From assembly GCA_019417125.1 (NCBI GenBank), contig DXVZ01000055.1, positions 2,904 through 17,545 of the forward strand: a DNA stretch of 14,642 nt, in the 5' to 3' direction. This stretch comes from Phascolarctobacterium sp. GTDB taxonomy: Bacteria; Bacillota; Negativicutes; Acidaminococcales; Acidaminococcaceae. Made by a program: the position numbers and the translations under genes. Of the stretch, positions 1 through 7,096 are shown piece after piece. The first letter of the stretch is position 1, and each line of letters opens with the position of its first letter. The notes under the pieces are model-generated. The model worked only from the letters and a program-made list of their open reading frames with translations, did no database searches and had not been told where the DNA came from.

Positions 1-28
1 CCTTAAGCCTTTGGCTTTGGGGGTTTTT
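1..28 (+). terminator. Possible 3' half of a terminator cut by the window edge
   Basis: The window opens with a GC-rich arm, GGCTTTGGGG at 13-22, followed by G and then TTTTT at 24-28. This is the shape of the right arm and T-tract of an intrinsic terminator. The matching left arm would mostly lie upstream of position 1, and only its last CC (1-2) would be visible. A smaller internal pairing, AAGCC (5-9) with GGCTT (13-17) around TTT, is also possible. No upstream gene can be identified. The interpretation is inference. Confidence 0.3.
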
Positions 29-49
29 GCTTTTTACAGGCAGCTTGCC

Positions 50-81
50 AAAAGGTCCCGCAGGGACCTTTTTTATTTTAT
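50..81 (+). terminator. Intrinsic terminator upstream of the fab operon
   Basis: A perfect 10-bp stem, AAAAGGTCCC (50-59) and GGGACCTTTT (63-72), closes a GCA loop and runs into a long T-rich tract (about 69-87). It is a textbook rho-independent terminator. It insulates the fapR promoter from whatever gene lies upstream of the window. Confidence 0.85.
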
Positions 82-116
82 TTTTTTGCGTGCGGCGGCT
101 GACACAAAAATTTTGC

Positions 117-145
117 TTGCATTTTTTTAAAGCGGCTATTATAAT
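117..145 (+). promoter_or_regulatory. Candidate sigma-A promoter of the fapR-fab operon
   Basis: A perfect -10 box TATAAT lies at 140-145. A weak -35 box TTGCAT (117-122) is placed 17 bp upstream. The overlapping pair TTGCTT (113-118) and TATTAT (137-142), with an 18-bp spacer, is an alternative. Transcription would start near 151-153, directly before the candidate FapR operator and about 35 nt ahead of the fapR start codon. Confidence 0.6.
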
Positions 146-156
146 AAATCCAGATA

Positions 157-173
157 TTAGGAGTAGGTATTAA
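157..173 (+). promoter_or_regulatory. Candidate FapR operator
   Basis: The 17-bp sequence TTAGGAGTAGGTATTAA is an imperfect palindrome with TTA and TAA ends. Read on the other strand it is TTAATACCTACTCCTAA, which matches 14 of 17 positions of the Bacillus-type FapR site as I remember it (TTAGTACCTAGTACTAA), including the TACCT core. It lies just after the predicted transcription start and before fapR, where a malonyl-CoA-responsive repressor would block its own operon. The consensus is from memory and binding is inferred. Confidence 0.65.
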
Positions 174-187
174 AATAAGGTGATGTT

Positions 188-778
188 ATGAATTCTGCTA
201 AAAAAGTTATACGGCATGAGCGCTTGTTTAAAATGCTGCAAAAGAACCCTTTTTTAACGGATGAGCAGCTGGCTAAAAACCTGTCGGTAAGTATTCAGAC
301 TATCCGGCTGGACAGGCTTAGCCTTAACATCCCGGAACTGCGCGAGCGTACGCGCCAGATGGCGGAGAACGCGCAGGTAAAATTAAAAGCCATTGATAAA
401 AAAGATATCGTCGGCGACCTGATTGATTTGGAACTGAACCATTCGGGTATTTCGATGATGAAGATTACTCCTGATATGGTATTGGAAAAAACCGGCGTTG
501 CCAGAGGCTATTACATGTTTGCCATGGCAAACACCCTGGCGCTGGCTGTTGTGGACGCTGAAGCGGCGCTGACAGGCGTGGGCAACGTTAAATACAAGGT
601 GCCTGTTTACGCAGGGGCGACGCTGGTGGCGAAGGCAGAGGTTATCCGCCGCGAGCTTAATAAATATATAATTTGGGTTAAAATAAGAAATAACAATGAG
701 GAAGTATTCCGGGCTAAATTTATAATTGTACCCTGCCCGGACGAAAGGACGACACAGGCATATGAAAATCGCGCTTGA
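188..778 (+). CDS. fapR: FapR, fatty acid and phospholipid biosynthesis repressor
   Basis: This 196-aa protein is the transcriptional repressor that ties lipid synthesis genes to malonyl-CoA level: malonyl-CoA binding releases it from DNA. Residues about 23-53 form a DeoR-like helix-turn-helix with the family hallmark SVSIQTIRLDRL (33-44) followed by IPELRER. A linker helix leads to a hot-dog effector domain (about 75-185). That domain carries ARGYYMFAMANTLA (105-118), whose Arg106, Gly107 and Asn115 line up with the Bacillus FapR malonyl-CoA site as I recall it. Length is close to the 188-aa Bacillus protein. The ATG at 188 follows AAGGTGAT (177-184). It heads the operon it should control, and its end overlaps plsX by 17 bp. 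It probably represses itself through the site at 157-173. Confidence 0.95.
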   Translation: MNSAKKVIRHERLFKMLQKNPFLTDEQLAKNLSVSIQTIRLDRLSLNIPELRERTRQMAENAQVKLKAIDKKDIVGDLIDLELNHSGISMMKITPDMVLEKTGVARGYYMFAMANTLALAVVDAEAALTGVGNVKYKVPVYAGATLVAKAEVIRRELNKYIIWVKIRNNNEEVFRAKFIIVPCPDERTTQAYENRA

Positions 779-1769
779 TGTAATGGGAACGGACTACGGC
801 CCGAAAGAACTTGTGCTTGGAGCGGTACAGGCGGTAAAAGAATTAAATTGCGAAATTGTGCTGGTAGGCGACCCGGAAACGATTGAAAACCTGCTGCGCG
901 AATATAAAGCTGATAATGACGAAAGGCTGAGCATTTGCCCCGCAACGGAAGTTGTAAGAATGGACGAGCATCCTTCCATTGCCGTAAAAACCAAAAAGAA
1001 TTCATCAATTGTAGTAGCAACGCGCCTTTTACGCGAAAAAAAGTGCGACGCGCTGGTATCTTCCGGCAGTACGGGGGCGGCTGTTGCGGCGGCGCTATTT
1101 TACCTGGGACGCATTAAGGGCATTGAACGCCCTGCCATTGCGACGCCGATACCGAACCTTACCGGCACGACGGTGCTTTTGGACAGCGGCGCTAAAGTCG
1201 ACGCTAAGCCGGAGCACATGGTGCAGAGCGCGCTGATGGGCAGCGTTTATTCGGAGCTGATGTTCGGCGTGGATAAAACGCGCGTCGGGCTGCTAAACAT
1301 CGGCGAAGAAGAAACCAAAGGCAACGAGCAGGCTTTGGCGACATATCCTTTGCTGAAAGAAGAAAAGCATATTAACTTTATCGGCAACGTGGAAGGTCGC
1401 GACATTAACAAAGGTACTGTGGACGTAGTTGTTTGCGACGGCTTTGTGGGCAATGTTGTTTTAAAGTTTGCAGAAGGGCTTGCAAGTGCTATAATGGTAG
1501 TGGTAAAAGACGCTATTGCCAAAGGCGGATTAATGGCTAAACTTGGCGGGCTGCTGCTTTTACCGACGATGAAAGCGCTGAAAAAACGCGCGGATGTTAC
1601 TGAATACGGCGGCGCGCTGCTGTTGGGCGTTAAAGCGCCGTTTATCATCTGCCACGGCAACAGCAAGGCAAAATCTATTACCAGCGCGGTAAGGGTTGCC
1701 ATCAACTTTGCTGAGCGCGATGTGGTAAAACATATTGCAGAAATTGTCATCAAAGATGAAGAAAAATAA
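762..1769 (+). CDS. plsX: PlsX, phosphate acyltransferase
   Basis: PlsX converts acyl-ACP plus phosphate to acyl-phosphate, the donor used by PlsY to acylate glycerol-3-phosphate. It is a soluble, membrane-associated enzyme that links fatty-acid synthesis to phospholipids. The 335-aa product has the usual family length and the conserved stretches GRIKGIERPAIAT (116-128), KPEH (149-152), VGLLNIGEEETKGNE (175-189), EGRDI (211-215) and VVCDGFVGNVVLK (223-235). The start at 762 gives the canonical MKIALDVMG N-terminus. An in-frame upstream start at 726 would add 12 residues lying inside fapR. GAAAGGA (743-749) is the likely ribosome-binding site. Three motif positions look unusual: MGTD instead of MGGD (Thr10), SGSTGA instead of AGNTGA (Ser103), and DSGAKVD instead of a GANVD form (Lys145). 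The family assignment is secure. Whether these changes matter is unknown. Confidence 0.95.
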   Translation: MKIALDVMGTDYGPKELVLGAVQAVKELNCEIVLVGDPETIENLLREYKADNDERLSICPATEVVRMDEHPSIAVKTKKNSSIVVATRLLREKKCDALVSSGSTGAAVAAALFYLGRIKGIERPAIATPIPNLTGTTVLLDSGAKVDAKPEHMVQSALMGSVYSELMFGVDKTRVGLLNIGEEETKGNEQALATYPLLKEEKHINFIGNVEGRDINKGTVDVVVCDGFVGNVVLKFAEGLASAIMVVVKDAIAKGGLMAKLGGLLLLPTMKALKKRADVTEYGGALLLGVKAPFIICHGNSKAKSITSAVRVAINFAERDVVKHIAEIVIKDEEK

Positions 1770-1787
1770 AGAAACGAGGATTTATAC

Positions 1788-2789
1788 ATGACTAAAGCTG
1801 TAAAACAAGTAGGTATTCTGGGTGTTGGCAGCTACCTTCCAAGCAAGATTTTGACCAACCACGACCTGGAAAAAATGGTTGATACCAGCGACGAGTGGAT
1901 TGTGCAGCGTACGGGCATTAAAACCCGCCACATTGCAGCGCCAGAACAGGCTACAAGTGATTTGGCGCTGATTGCCGCAAGGCGCGCGCTGGAGGACGCA
2001 GGCGTTGCACCTGGCGACCTTGACCTTATTATTGTGGCAACGGCTACGCCGGATTACGGCGTATATCCTTCTACCGCCTGCCTTATCCAGGACAGGCTGT
2101 GGGCTCCGCATGCCGCTGCATTTGACCTTTCCGCAGGCTGCACCGGTTTTGTTTATGCAACCAGCGTTGCAGCGCAGATGATTGCCAGCGGGCTTTACAA
2201 AAAAGCGCTTGTAATCGGCGCGGAAACGCTCTCCCGTATTCTTAACTGGGAAGACCGCAATACCTGCGTATTGTTCGGCGACGGTGCAGGCGCGGCAGTG
2301 CTTGGCGAAGTTGAAGAAGGCTACGGCATTTTGGGCATTGACCTTGGCAGCGACGGTGCAGGCGCAGTGCATCTTTATCAGCCCGCAGGCGGCAGCAGGA
2401 AGCCTGCCAGCCACGAAACCGTAGACGCTAAAGAACACACAGTACATATGAACGGCAACGAAGTATTTAAGTTCGCTGTAAAAATTATGGGCAAAACGGC
2501 TAAAAAATCCCTTGAGCAGGCAGGGCTTACCAACGAGGATATTGACATTCTGGTACCGCACCAGGCAAATATCCGCATTATTAAATCTGCTGCTAAGCAT
2601 TTTAAAATGCCGATGGAAAAAGTTTGGGTAAATATCGATAAATACAGTAATACTTCCGCAGCCTGCATTCCTATCGCACTTGCAGAAATGCAGGACCAGC
2701 ACGCCATGAAAAAAGGCGACAACCTGCTTTTAGTAGCCTTTGGCGCCGGCCTTACCTGGGGCAGTATTGTTCTTAAATGGTGTAAATAA
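1788..2789 (+). CDS. fabH: FabH, beta-ketoacyl-ACP synthase III
   Basis: FabH condenses an acyl-CoA primer with malonyl-ACP and so starts each fatty-acid chain in the cytoplasm. The 333-aa protein is a complete thiolase-fold ketosynthase. Its catalytic triad is visible: Cys118 in FDLSAGCTGF, His258 in VPHQANIRI, and Asn288 in YSNTSAA. The N-terminal DEWIVQRTGIKTRHI (35-49) and the FGAGLTWGS end (318-326) are typical of FabH. GAGGA at 1776-1780 lies 7 nt before the ATG, and the gene starts 18 nt after plsX stops. Primer choice (acetyl or branched-chain) cannot be read from the sequence with confidence. Confidence 0.96.
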   Translation: MTKAVKQVGILGVGSYLPSKILTNHDLEKMVDTSDEWIVQRTGIKTRHIAAPEQATSDLALIAARRALEDAGVAPGDLDLIIVATATPDYGVYPSTACLIQDRLWAPHAAAFDLSAGCTGFVYATSVAAQMIASGLYKKALVIGAETLSRILNWEDRNTCVLFGDGAGAAVLGEVEEGYGILGIDLGSDGAGAVHLYQPAGGSRKPASHETVDAKEHTVHMNGNEVFKFAVKIMGKTAKKSLEQAGLTNEDIDILVPHQANIRIIKSAAKHFKMPMEKVWVNIDKYSNTSAACIPIALAEMQDQHAMKKGDNLLLVAFGAGLTWGSIVLKWCK

Positions 2790-2812
2790 TTGTCGAAAGA
2801 GAGGCTTTATCA

Positions 2813-3760
2813 ATGAGTAAAGTAGCATTTATTTTCCCCGGCCAGGGCTCGCAGAGCGTTGGTATGTGCAAAGATTTGTACGAAAACTATGCCTGCGCGC
2901 GCAGGACTTTTGAAGAAGCTGATGAAGCGCTGGGCTTTTCTATCAGCAAACTGTGCTTTGAAGGCCCGGAAGACCAGCTGCGCCTGACCTTTAATACCCA
3001 GCCGGCTATTTTAACCGCTAGCGTTGCCTGTGCAAGGGTGCTTGCCGAAAACGGCGTAACCTGCGAAATTGCGGCGGGCCACAGCCTGGGTGAATATTCC
3101 GCACTGGTACAGGCAGAAGCGCTTGATTTTGCCGATGCCGTACGTATTGTACGCAAGAGAGGACAGTTCATGCAGGAGGCTGTTCCTGTAGGCGAAGGCA
3201 GCATGGCAGCCGTACTTGGTATGGACAGCGATAAAATTGTGGAAATTTGCCGCAGCGTAGAAGCTGAATGCGGCGAAGCCGTACAGGCAGTAAACTTTAA
3301 CTGCCCCGGCCAGGTTGTAATTGCAGGCGCCGTAGGCGCGGTTGATAAAGCCCTGGCTGCTTTGAAAGAAGCCGGTGCCAAACGCGCGGTGCTGCTGCCG
3401 GTAAGCGCTCCGTTCCACAGCACTCTGCTGCAGCCGGCATCCGACCGCCTGGCAGAAGTATTTAAAACCATTACTTTCCATGATGCTAAAATCCCCGTTG
3501 TGGCAAACGTTAACGCCGAAGAAGAAACACAGGCGGAATCCATTAAAAATTCCCTTATCCGCCAGGCAGCTATGCCCGTGCTTTGGGAAACCGGCGTAAG
3601 AAAAATGATTGAAGGCGGCGTAGATACTTTTGTTGAAGTTGGCCCGGGCAAAGTTTTAACCGGTTTTAACAAAAAAATCGACAGAAAGGTAACATCTTTA
3701 AACGTAGAAGATGAAGCCAGCCTTGCGAAAACACTTGCTTATTTCCAGGAGGTCCGTTAA
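2813..3760 (+). CDS. fabD: FabD, malonyl-CoA:ACP transacylase
   Basis: FabD moves malonyl from CoA to the phosphopantetheine arm of ACP, supplying the extender unit for FabH and FabF. The 315-aa length is normal. The nucleophile is Ser91 in GHSLGEYSAL (89-98), with Arg116 in KRGQFMQ and His202 in APFHST completing the active site. The N-terminal FPGQGSQ (8-14) and the C-terminal VEVGPGKVLTG stretch are family signatures. The ATG at 2813 follows AGAGG (2800-2804). The stop codon is separated from the fabG start by a single base, so the two are probably translationally coupled. Confidence 0.96.
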   Translation: MSKVAFIFPGQGSQSVGMCKDLYENYACARRTFEEADEALGFSISKLCFEGPEDQLRLTFNTQPAILTASVACARVLAENGVTCEIAAGHSLGEYSALVQAEALDFADAVRIVRKRGQFMQEAVPVGEGSMAAVLGMDSDKIVEICRSVEAECGEAVQAVNFNCPGQVVIAGAVGAVDKALAALKEAGAKRAVLLPVSAPFHSTLLQPASDRLAEVFKTITFHDAKIPVVANVNAEEETQAESIKNSLIRQAAMPVLWETGVRKMIEGGVDTFVEVGPGKVLTGFNKKIDRKVTSLNVEDEASLAKTLAYFQEVR

Positions 3761-3761
3761 A

Positions 3762-4505
3762 ATGCTGTTAGAAGGCAAAGTAGCTTTAGTTACCGGGGCA
3801 TCCCGCGGCATAGGCAAAGCGATTGCGCTTTTGCTTGCCGAAAACGGCGCAGACGTTGCCGTTAATTTTGCAGGCAGCACCGCAGCTGCGGAAGCAGTTG
3901 CCGCTGAAATAGAAAAAATGGGCAGAAAAACCATCCTTGTGCAGGGTGACGTTTCGCAAACTGAAGTTTGCGCTGCAATGATGGATAAAGTTGTTAAAGA
4001 GCTTGGCAGAATTGACATTCTCGTCAACAACGCAGGCATTACCCGCGATACATTGCTTCTGCGCATGAAAGAAGAAGATTGGGACGCAGTTTTAAACACC
4101 AACCTTAAAGGCGTGTTTAACTGCACCAAAGCAGCCGTAAAATATATGGCTAAACAGCGCAGCGGCGCGATTGTAAATATCAGCTCCGTTGTAGCTTTAA
4201 TGGGCAATGCAGGCCAGGCGAACTACGCCGCTGCCAAAGCTGGCATTTTGGGCTTTACCCGCAGCGTTGCCAAAGAAATGGCTGCCCGCGGCATCAGGGT
4301 TAACGCCGTTACCCCCGGCTTTATTAAAACCGATATGACCAGCGTGCTGCCCGAAAAAGTTGTAGCAGCTATGGAAGCTTCTATTCCGCTTGCCCGTCTG
4401 GGCGAGCCTGAGGATATTGCCAAAGCGGTATTGTTCCTTGTGAGCGATAATGCCGCTTATATAACCGGCCAGACTTTACATGTCGACGGCGGTATGGTAA
4501 TGTAA
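3762..4505 (+). CDS. fabG: FabG, 3-oxoacyl-ACP reductase
   Basis: FabG is the NADPH-dependent reductase that converts 3-oxoacyl-ACP to 3-hydroxyacyl-ACP in each elongation round. The 247-aa short-chain dehydrogenase has the cofactor motif TGASRGIG (11-18), NNAG (89-92), and the catalytic set Asn114, Ser142, Tyr155 and Lys159 (NYAAAKAG). The start at 3762 was chosen because it gives the normal MLLEGKVALVTG N-terminus and has a strong AGGAGGT (3747-3753) 8 nt upstream. An in-frame ATG at 3711 lies inside fabD and would add 17 unrelated residues. Its place between fabD and acpP supports the fatty-acid role over another SDR function. Confidence 0.95.
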   Translation: MLLEGKVALVTGASRGIGKAIALLLAENGADVAVNFAGSTAAAEAVAAEIEKMGRKTILVQGDVSQTEVCAAMMDKVVKELGRIDILVNNAGITRDTLLLRMKEEDWDAVLNTNLKGVFNCTKAAVKYMAKQRSGAIVNISSVVALMGNAGQANYAAAKAGILGFTRSVAKEMAARGIRVNAVTPGFIKTDMTSVLPEKVVAAMEASIPLARLGEPEDIAKAVLFLVSDNAAYITGQTLHVDGGMVM

Positions 4506-4545
4506 TAATGTATTATCAAATTACCTTGGAAGGAGGTGAATCGTA

Positions 4546-4776
4546 ATGAGCACTTTCGACAAAGTTAAAAACATCACCGTAGAACAGTTGAGTGTTGACC
4601 CGGAAGAAGTAAAAATGGAATCTTCCTTCATCGACGATTTGGGTGCTGACTCTCTTGATATCGTTGAATTAATCATGGCTTTTGAAGAGGAATTCGGCGT
4701 TGAAATTCCTGACGAAAAAGCAGAAAAAATCCGCACTGTTGCGGACGCAGTTAAAATGTTGGATGAAGAAAAATAA
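4546..4776 (+). CDS. acpP: AcpP, acyl carrier protein
   Basis: This 76-aa acidic protein carries growing acyl chains on a 4'-phosphopantetheine attached to Ser36 in the canonical GADSLDIVEL motif (33-42). The helix II and III region (EEEFGVEIPDEKAEKI, about 47-62) is typical of fatty-acid ACPs. Its ribosome-binding site AAGGAGGTGA (4530-4539) is the strongest in the operon, 6 nt from the ATG. That fits a protein needed in large excess over the enzymes. The hairpin just downstream may further raise its relative expression. Confidence 0.97.
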   Translation: MSTFDKVKNITVEQLSVDPEEVKMESSFIDDLGADSLDIVELIMAFEEEFGVEIPDEKAEKIRTVADAVKMLDEEK

Positions 4777-4788
4777 TTTATCCGCAGT

Positions 4789-4824
4789 TTGGCGGGGGGC
4801 TTTAAGCCTCCCTGCCAAGTTTTA
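4789..4824 (+). terminator. Hairpin between acpP and fabK, likely partial terminator
   Basis: Left arm TTGGCGGGGGGC (4789-4800) can pair with right arm GCCTCCCTGCCAA (4806-4818) around a TTTAA loop, with one bulge and a G-T pair. A short run, GTTTTAT (4819-4825), follows. This is the form of a modest intrinsic terminator or 3' stabilising stem. It lies inside the operon, 12 nt after the acpP stop. With no visible promoter before fabK, it would act as an attenuator that leaves more acpP message than fabK-fabF message. Function is inferred. Confidence 0.55.
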
Positions 4825-4860
4825 TAACCTTGCATCTTAACCAGAAATGGGGGATATTTG

Positions 4861-5811
4861 TTGAAATTACCAGTGCTTAAAATAGGTGATAAAGTAGCTG
4901 AAATGCCGATATTTCAGGGAGGCATGGCCATCAGGCTTTCGACTGCGCGCCTTGCGGGTGCTGTGGCGAGAGAAGGCGGTGTCGGCCTTGTAGCTGCGTC
5001 CGGCCTTGAGCTTGAGGAACTGCGCCAGGAAATCCGCCTTGCAAGAAAGCTGAGCGAAGGCAGGGGCATGATTGGCATTAACGCTATGGTGGCAGCACGC
5101 GCTTTTGCTGACCTTATCACAACAGCAGCGGAAGAAAAAGTTGATTTGCTTGTTGCCGGCGCCGGTTTTTCAAGAGATATTTTCGCCATTGGCCGCGCCC
5201 ACAATGTAGCAGTAGTGCCGATTGTTTCTTCCGTGAAACTTGCCAAGATTTCCGAAAAGCTCGGTGCTTCGGCAATAGTTGTTGAAGGTACGGAAGCAGG
5301 CGGGCATCTTGGTACGCAGGAATCTATCAAAACTATTCTGCCGGATATCATTAAATCCGTTAAAATCCCGGTTATTGCCGCCGGCGGCGCGGTTTGCGGT
5401 GCCGACGTGGCTGACCTTTTAAAACTTGGAGCAAGCGGCGTGCAGATGGGCAGCCGTTTTGCAGCCAGCGAAGAATCTAACGGCGCGCCTGCGCTGAAAG
5501 AGTTTTACCTTAAAATGACTAAAGAGGACGTTGTGCAGATTGACAGCCCGGTTGGTTACAAAGGCCGCGCTATTTTAAATCCGTTTGCACAAAAGGTTTT
5601 GGACGGCAACCCGCCGAGGCCTACCACCTGCGACGGCTGCTTAAAGCACTGCTCGCGCAGCTTCTGCATTATCCGCGCCTTAACCCGCGCGCAGCAGGGC
5701 GATGTTGAAACCGGGCTTGTGTTTACCGGCGCCAACATGTGGAAGATTAAGGAAATTCTGCCTGTTAAAGAAATTTTCAGAAGGCTGAAAGAAGATATAG
5801 AAAAAATTTGA
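4861..5811 (+). CDS. fabK: FabK-type enoyl-ACP reductase (FMN, nitronate monooxygenase family)
   Basis: This 316-aa TIM-barrel flavoprotein most likely reduces trans-2-enoyl-ACP to acyl-ACP, the last step of the elongation cycle. It shows IFQGGMA (17-23), EGTEAGGHLG (142-151) with the likely catalytic His149, AAGGAVCGADVADLLKLGASGVQMGSRF (173-200, FMN phosphate region) and ESNGAP. Unlike classical streptococcal FabK, the C-terminus carries four clustered cysteines: Cys257, Cys260, Cys264 and Cys269. Related NMO-family proteins of anaerobes have a similar tail as I recall. Two TTG codons are tandem at 4858 and 4861. GGGGGA (4849-4854) spaces better with 4861, which also gives the usual MKLPVLKIGD start. 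No fabI or other enoyl reductase is in the cluster, and position between acpP and fabF supports the role. A nitronate monooxygenase is the alternative. Confidence 0.85.
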   Translation: MKLPVLKIGDKVAEMPIFQGGMAIRLSTARLAGAVAREGGVGLVAASGLELEELRQEIRLARKLSEGRGMIGINAMVAARAFADLITTAAEEKVDLLVAGAGFSRDIFAIGRAHNVAVVPIVSSVKLAKISEKLGASAIVVEGTEAGGHLGTQESIKTILPDIIKSVKIPVIAAGGAVCGADVADLLKLGASGVQMGSRFAASEESNGAPALKEFYLKMTKEDVVQIDSPVGYKGRAILNPFAQKVLDGNPPRPTTCDGCLKHCSRSFCIIRALTRAQQGDVETGLVFTGANMWKIKEILPVKEIFRRLKEDIEKI

Positions 5812-5828
5812 ATTTGAGGTGATTTGTT

Positions 5829-7076
5829 TTGAAGAGAAGAGTTGTTATAACCGGTGTAGGCGCTATTACTCCTATCGGTATCGGCAAAGATGAGTTTTGG
5901 AATAATCTTGTTGCAGGCAAATCCGGCGTTGGCCCTATTACCCAGTTTGATGCCAGCGAATACGGCACCAGAATTGCCGGTGAAGTAAAAGATTTTGATT
6001 TTTCTAAATACGGCGATAAAAAAGAAGGTAAACGTATGGACCGCGTTACCCAGTTTGCTGTTGCAGCCGCTAAAATGGCAGTAGAAGACGCTAAGCTTGA
6101 CCTGAATGAAGTTGACCCGGTAAGAGCCGGCGTTTGCGTAGGCAGCGGCATTGGCGGTATGCACACTTACCTGGAACAGACCTTGAAATTTGTTGAAAAA
6201 GGCCCTTCCAAAATAAGCCCGTTCTTTATTCCGATGGAAATTCCGAATATGCCGGCAGGCCAGATTTCTATCGCCCTTGGCTTTAAAGGCCCTAATATGG
6301 CGATTGTTACCGCGTGCGCTACAGGTACCCACTGCATCGGCGAAGCTTTCAGAACCATTCAGTACGGCGACGCCGACATTATGATGGCGGGCGGCAGCGA
6401 AGCGGCTATTAACCCGCTGGCAGTTGCAGGCTTCGGCAACATGAAGGCTCTTTCTACCAATAACGAACACCCCGAAAAAGCATCCTGCCCGTTTGATAAA
6501 AAACGCGACGGCTTTGTTATGGGCGAAGGTGCTGGCGTGCTTGTGCTGGAAGAACTTGAACACGCACTGAAACGCGGTGCGCATATTTATGCTGAAGTAG
6601 CCGGTTACGGCATGACTGCCGACGCTTACCACATTACCGCCCCCGACCCGAGCGGCGAAATGCCGGCGGTTTGCATGGAACTTGCCATTAAAGACGCAGG
6701 CATCAGCCCGGACGAAGTTGATTACATCAACGCGCACGGTACTTCTACCCACAGGAATGACCTGAACGAAACCCTGGCTGCCAAGAAAATTTTTGGCGAC
6801 CGCGCATATAAAATGATGATTAGCTCCAACAAATCCATGACTGGACATTTGCTTGGTGCTGCCGGCGGCGTTGAAGCCATTGCTACCGCGCTGACTATTG
6901 ATAACGGAGTTGTTCCGCCTACCATTAACTACGAGGACCCGGACCTTGAAGAAGGCCTTGACCTTGACTATGTGCCTAATGTTGCCCGCAAAGCGGAAGT
7001 AAGGGCTGCGCTGTCCAACAACTTTGGTTTCGGCGGACACAATGCGTGCATTCTTTTGAAAAAATATAAGGCATAA
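5829..7076 (+). CDS. fabF: FabF, beta-ketoacyl-ACP synthase II
   Basis: FabF condenses acyl-ACP with malonyl-ACP and so drives chain elongation. The 415-aa ketosynthase has the full Cys-His-His set: Cys163 in VTACATGTHCIGEA, His303 in NAHGTSTHRND and His340 in NKSMTGHLLGAAG, plus the conserved Lys335. The FGFGGHNA motif is near the C-terminus. The start is TTG at 5829, preceded by GAGGTGAT (5816-5823) and giving the standard MKRRVVITGVG end. It begins 17 nt after fabK stops. The residues after the first His read THRND where TPLND or similar is more common. The catalytic residues are intact. Confidence 0.96.
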   Translation: MKRRVVITGVGAITPIGIGKDEFWNNLVAGKSGVGPITQFDASEYGTRIAGEVKDFDFSKYGDKKEGKRMDRVTQFAVAAAKMAVEDAKLDLNEVDPVRAGVCVGSGIGGMHTYLEQTLKFVEKGPSKISPFFIPMEIPNMPAGQISIALGFKGPNMAIVTACATGTHCIGEAFRTIQYGDADIMMAGGSEAAINPLAVAGFGNMKALSTNNEHPEKASCPFDKKRDGFVMGEGAGVLVLEELEHALKRGAHIYAEVAGYGMTADAYHITAPDPSGEMPAVCMELAIKDAGISPDEVDYINAHGTSTHRNDLNETLAAKKIFGDRAYKMMISSNKSMTGHLLGAAGGVEAIATALTIDNGVVPPTINYEDPDLEEGLDLDYVPNVARKAEVRAALSNNFGFGGHNACILLKKYKA

Positions 7077-7096
7077 ACTGAAAAACGGTGATTGCT

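Noticed and set aside
5556..7040. 494-codon open frame on the minus strand over fabF and the end of fabK
   Set aside because: It is in register with fabF and low in stops for the same codon-bias reason. The fabF protein on the plus strand is complete and highly conserved.
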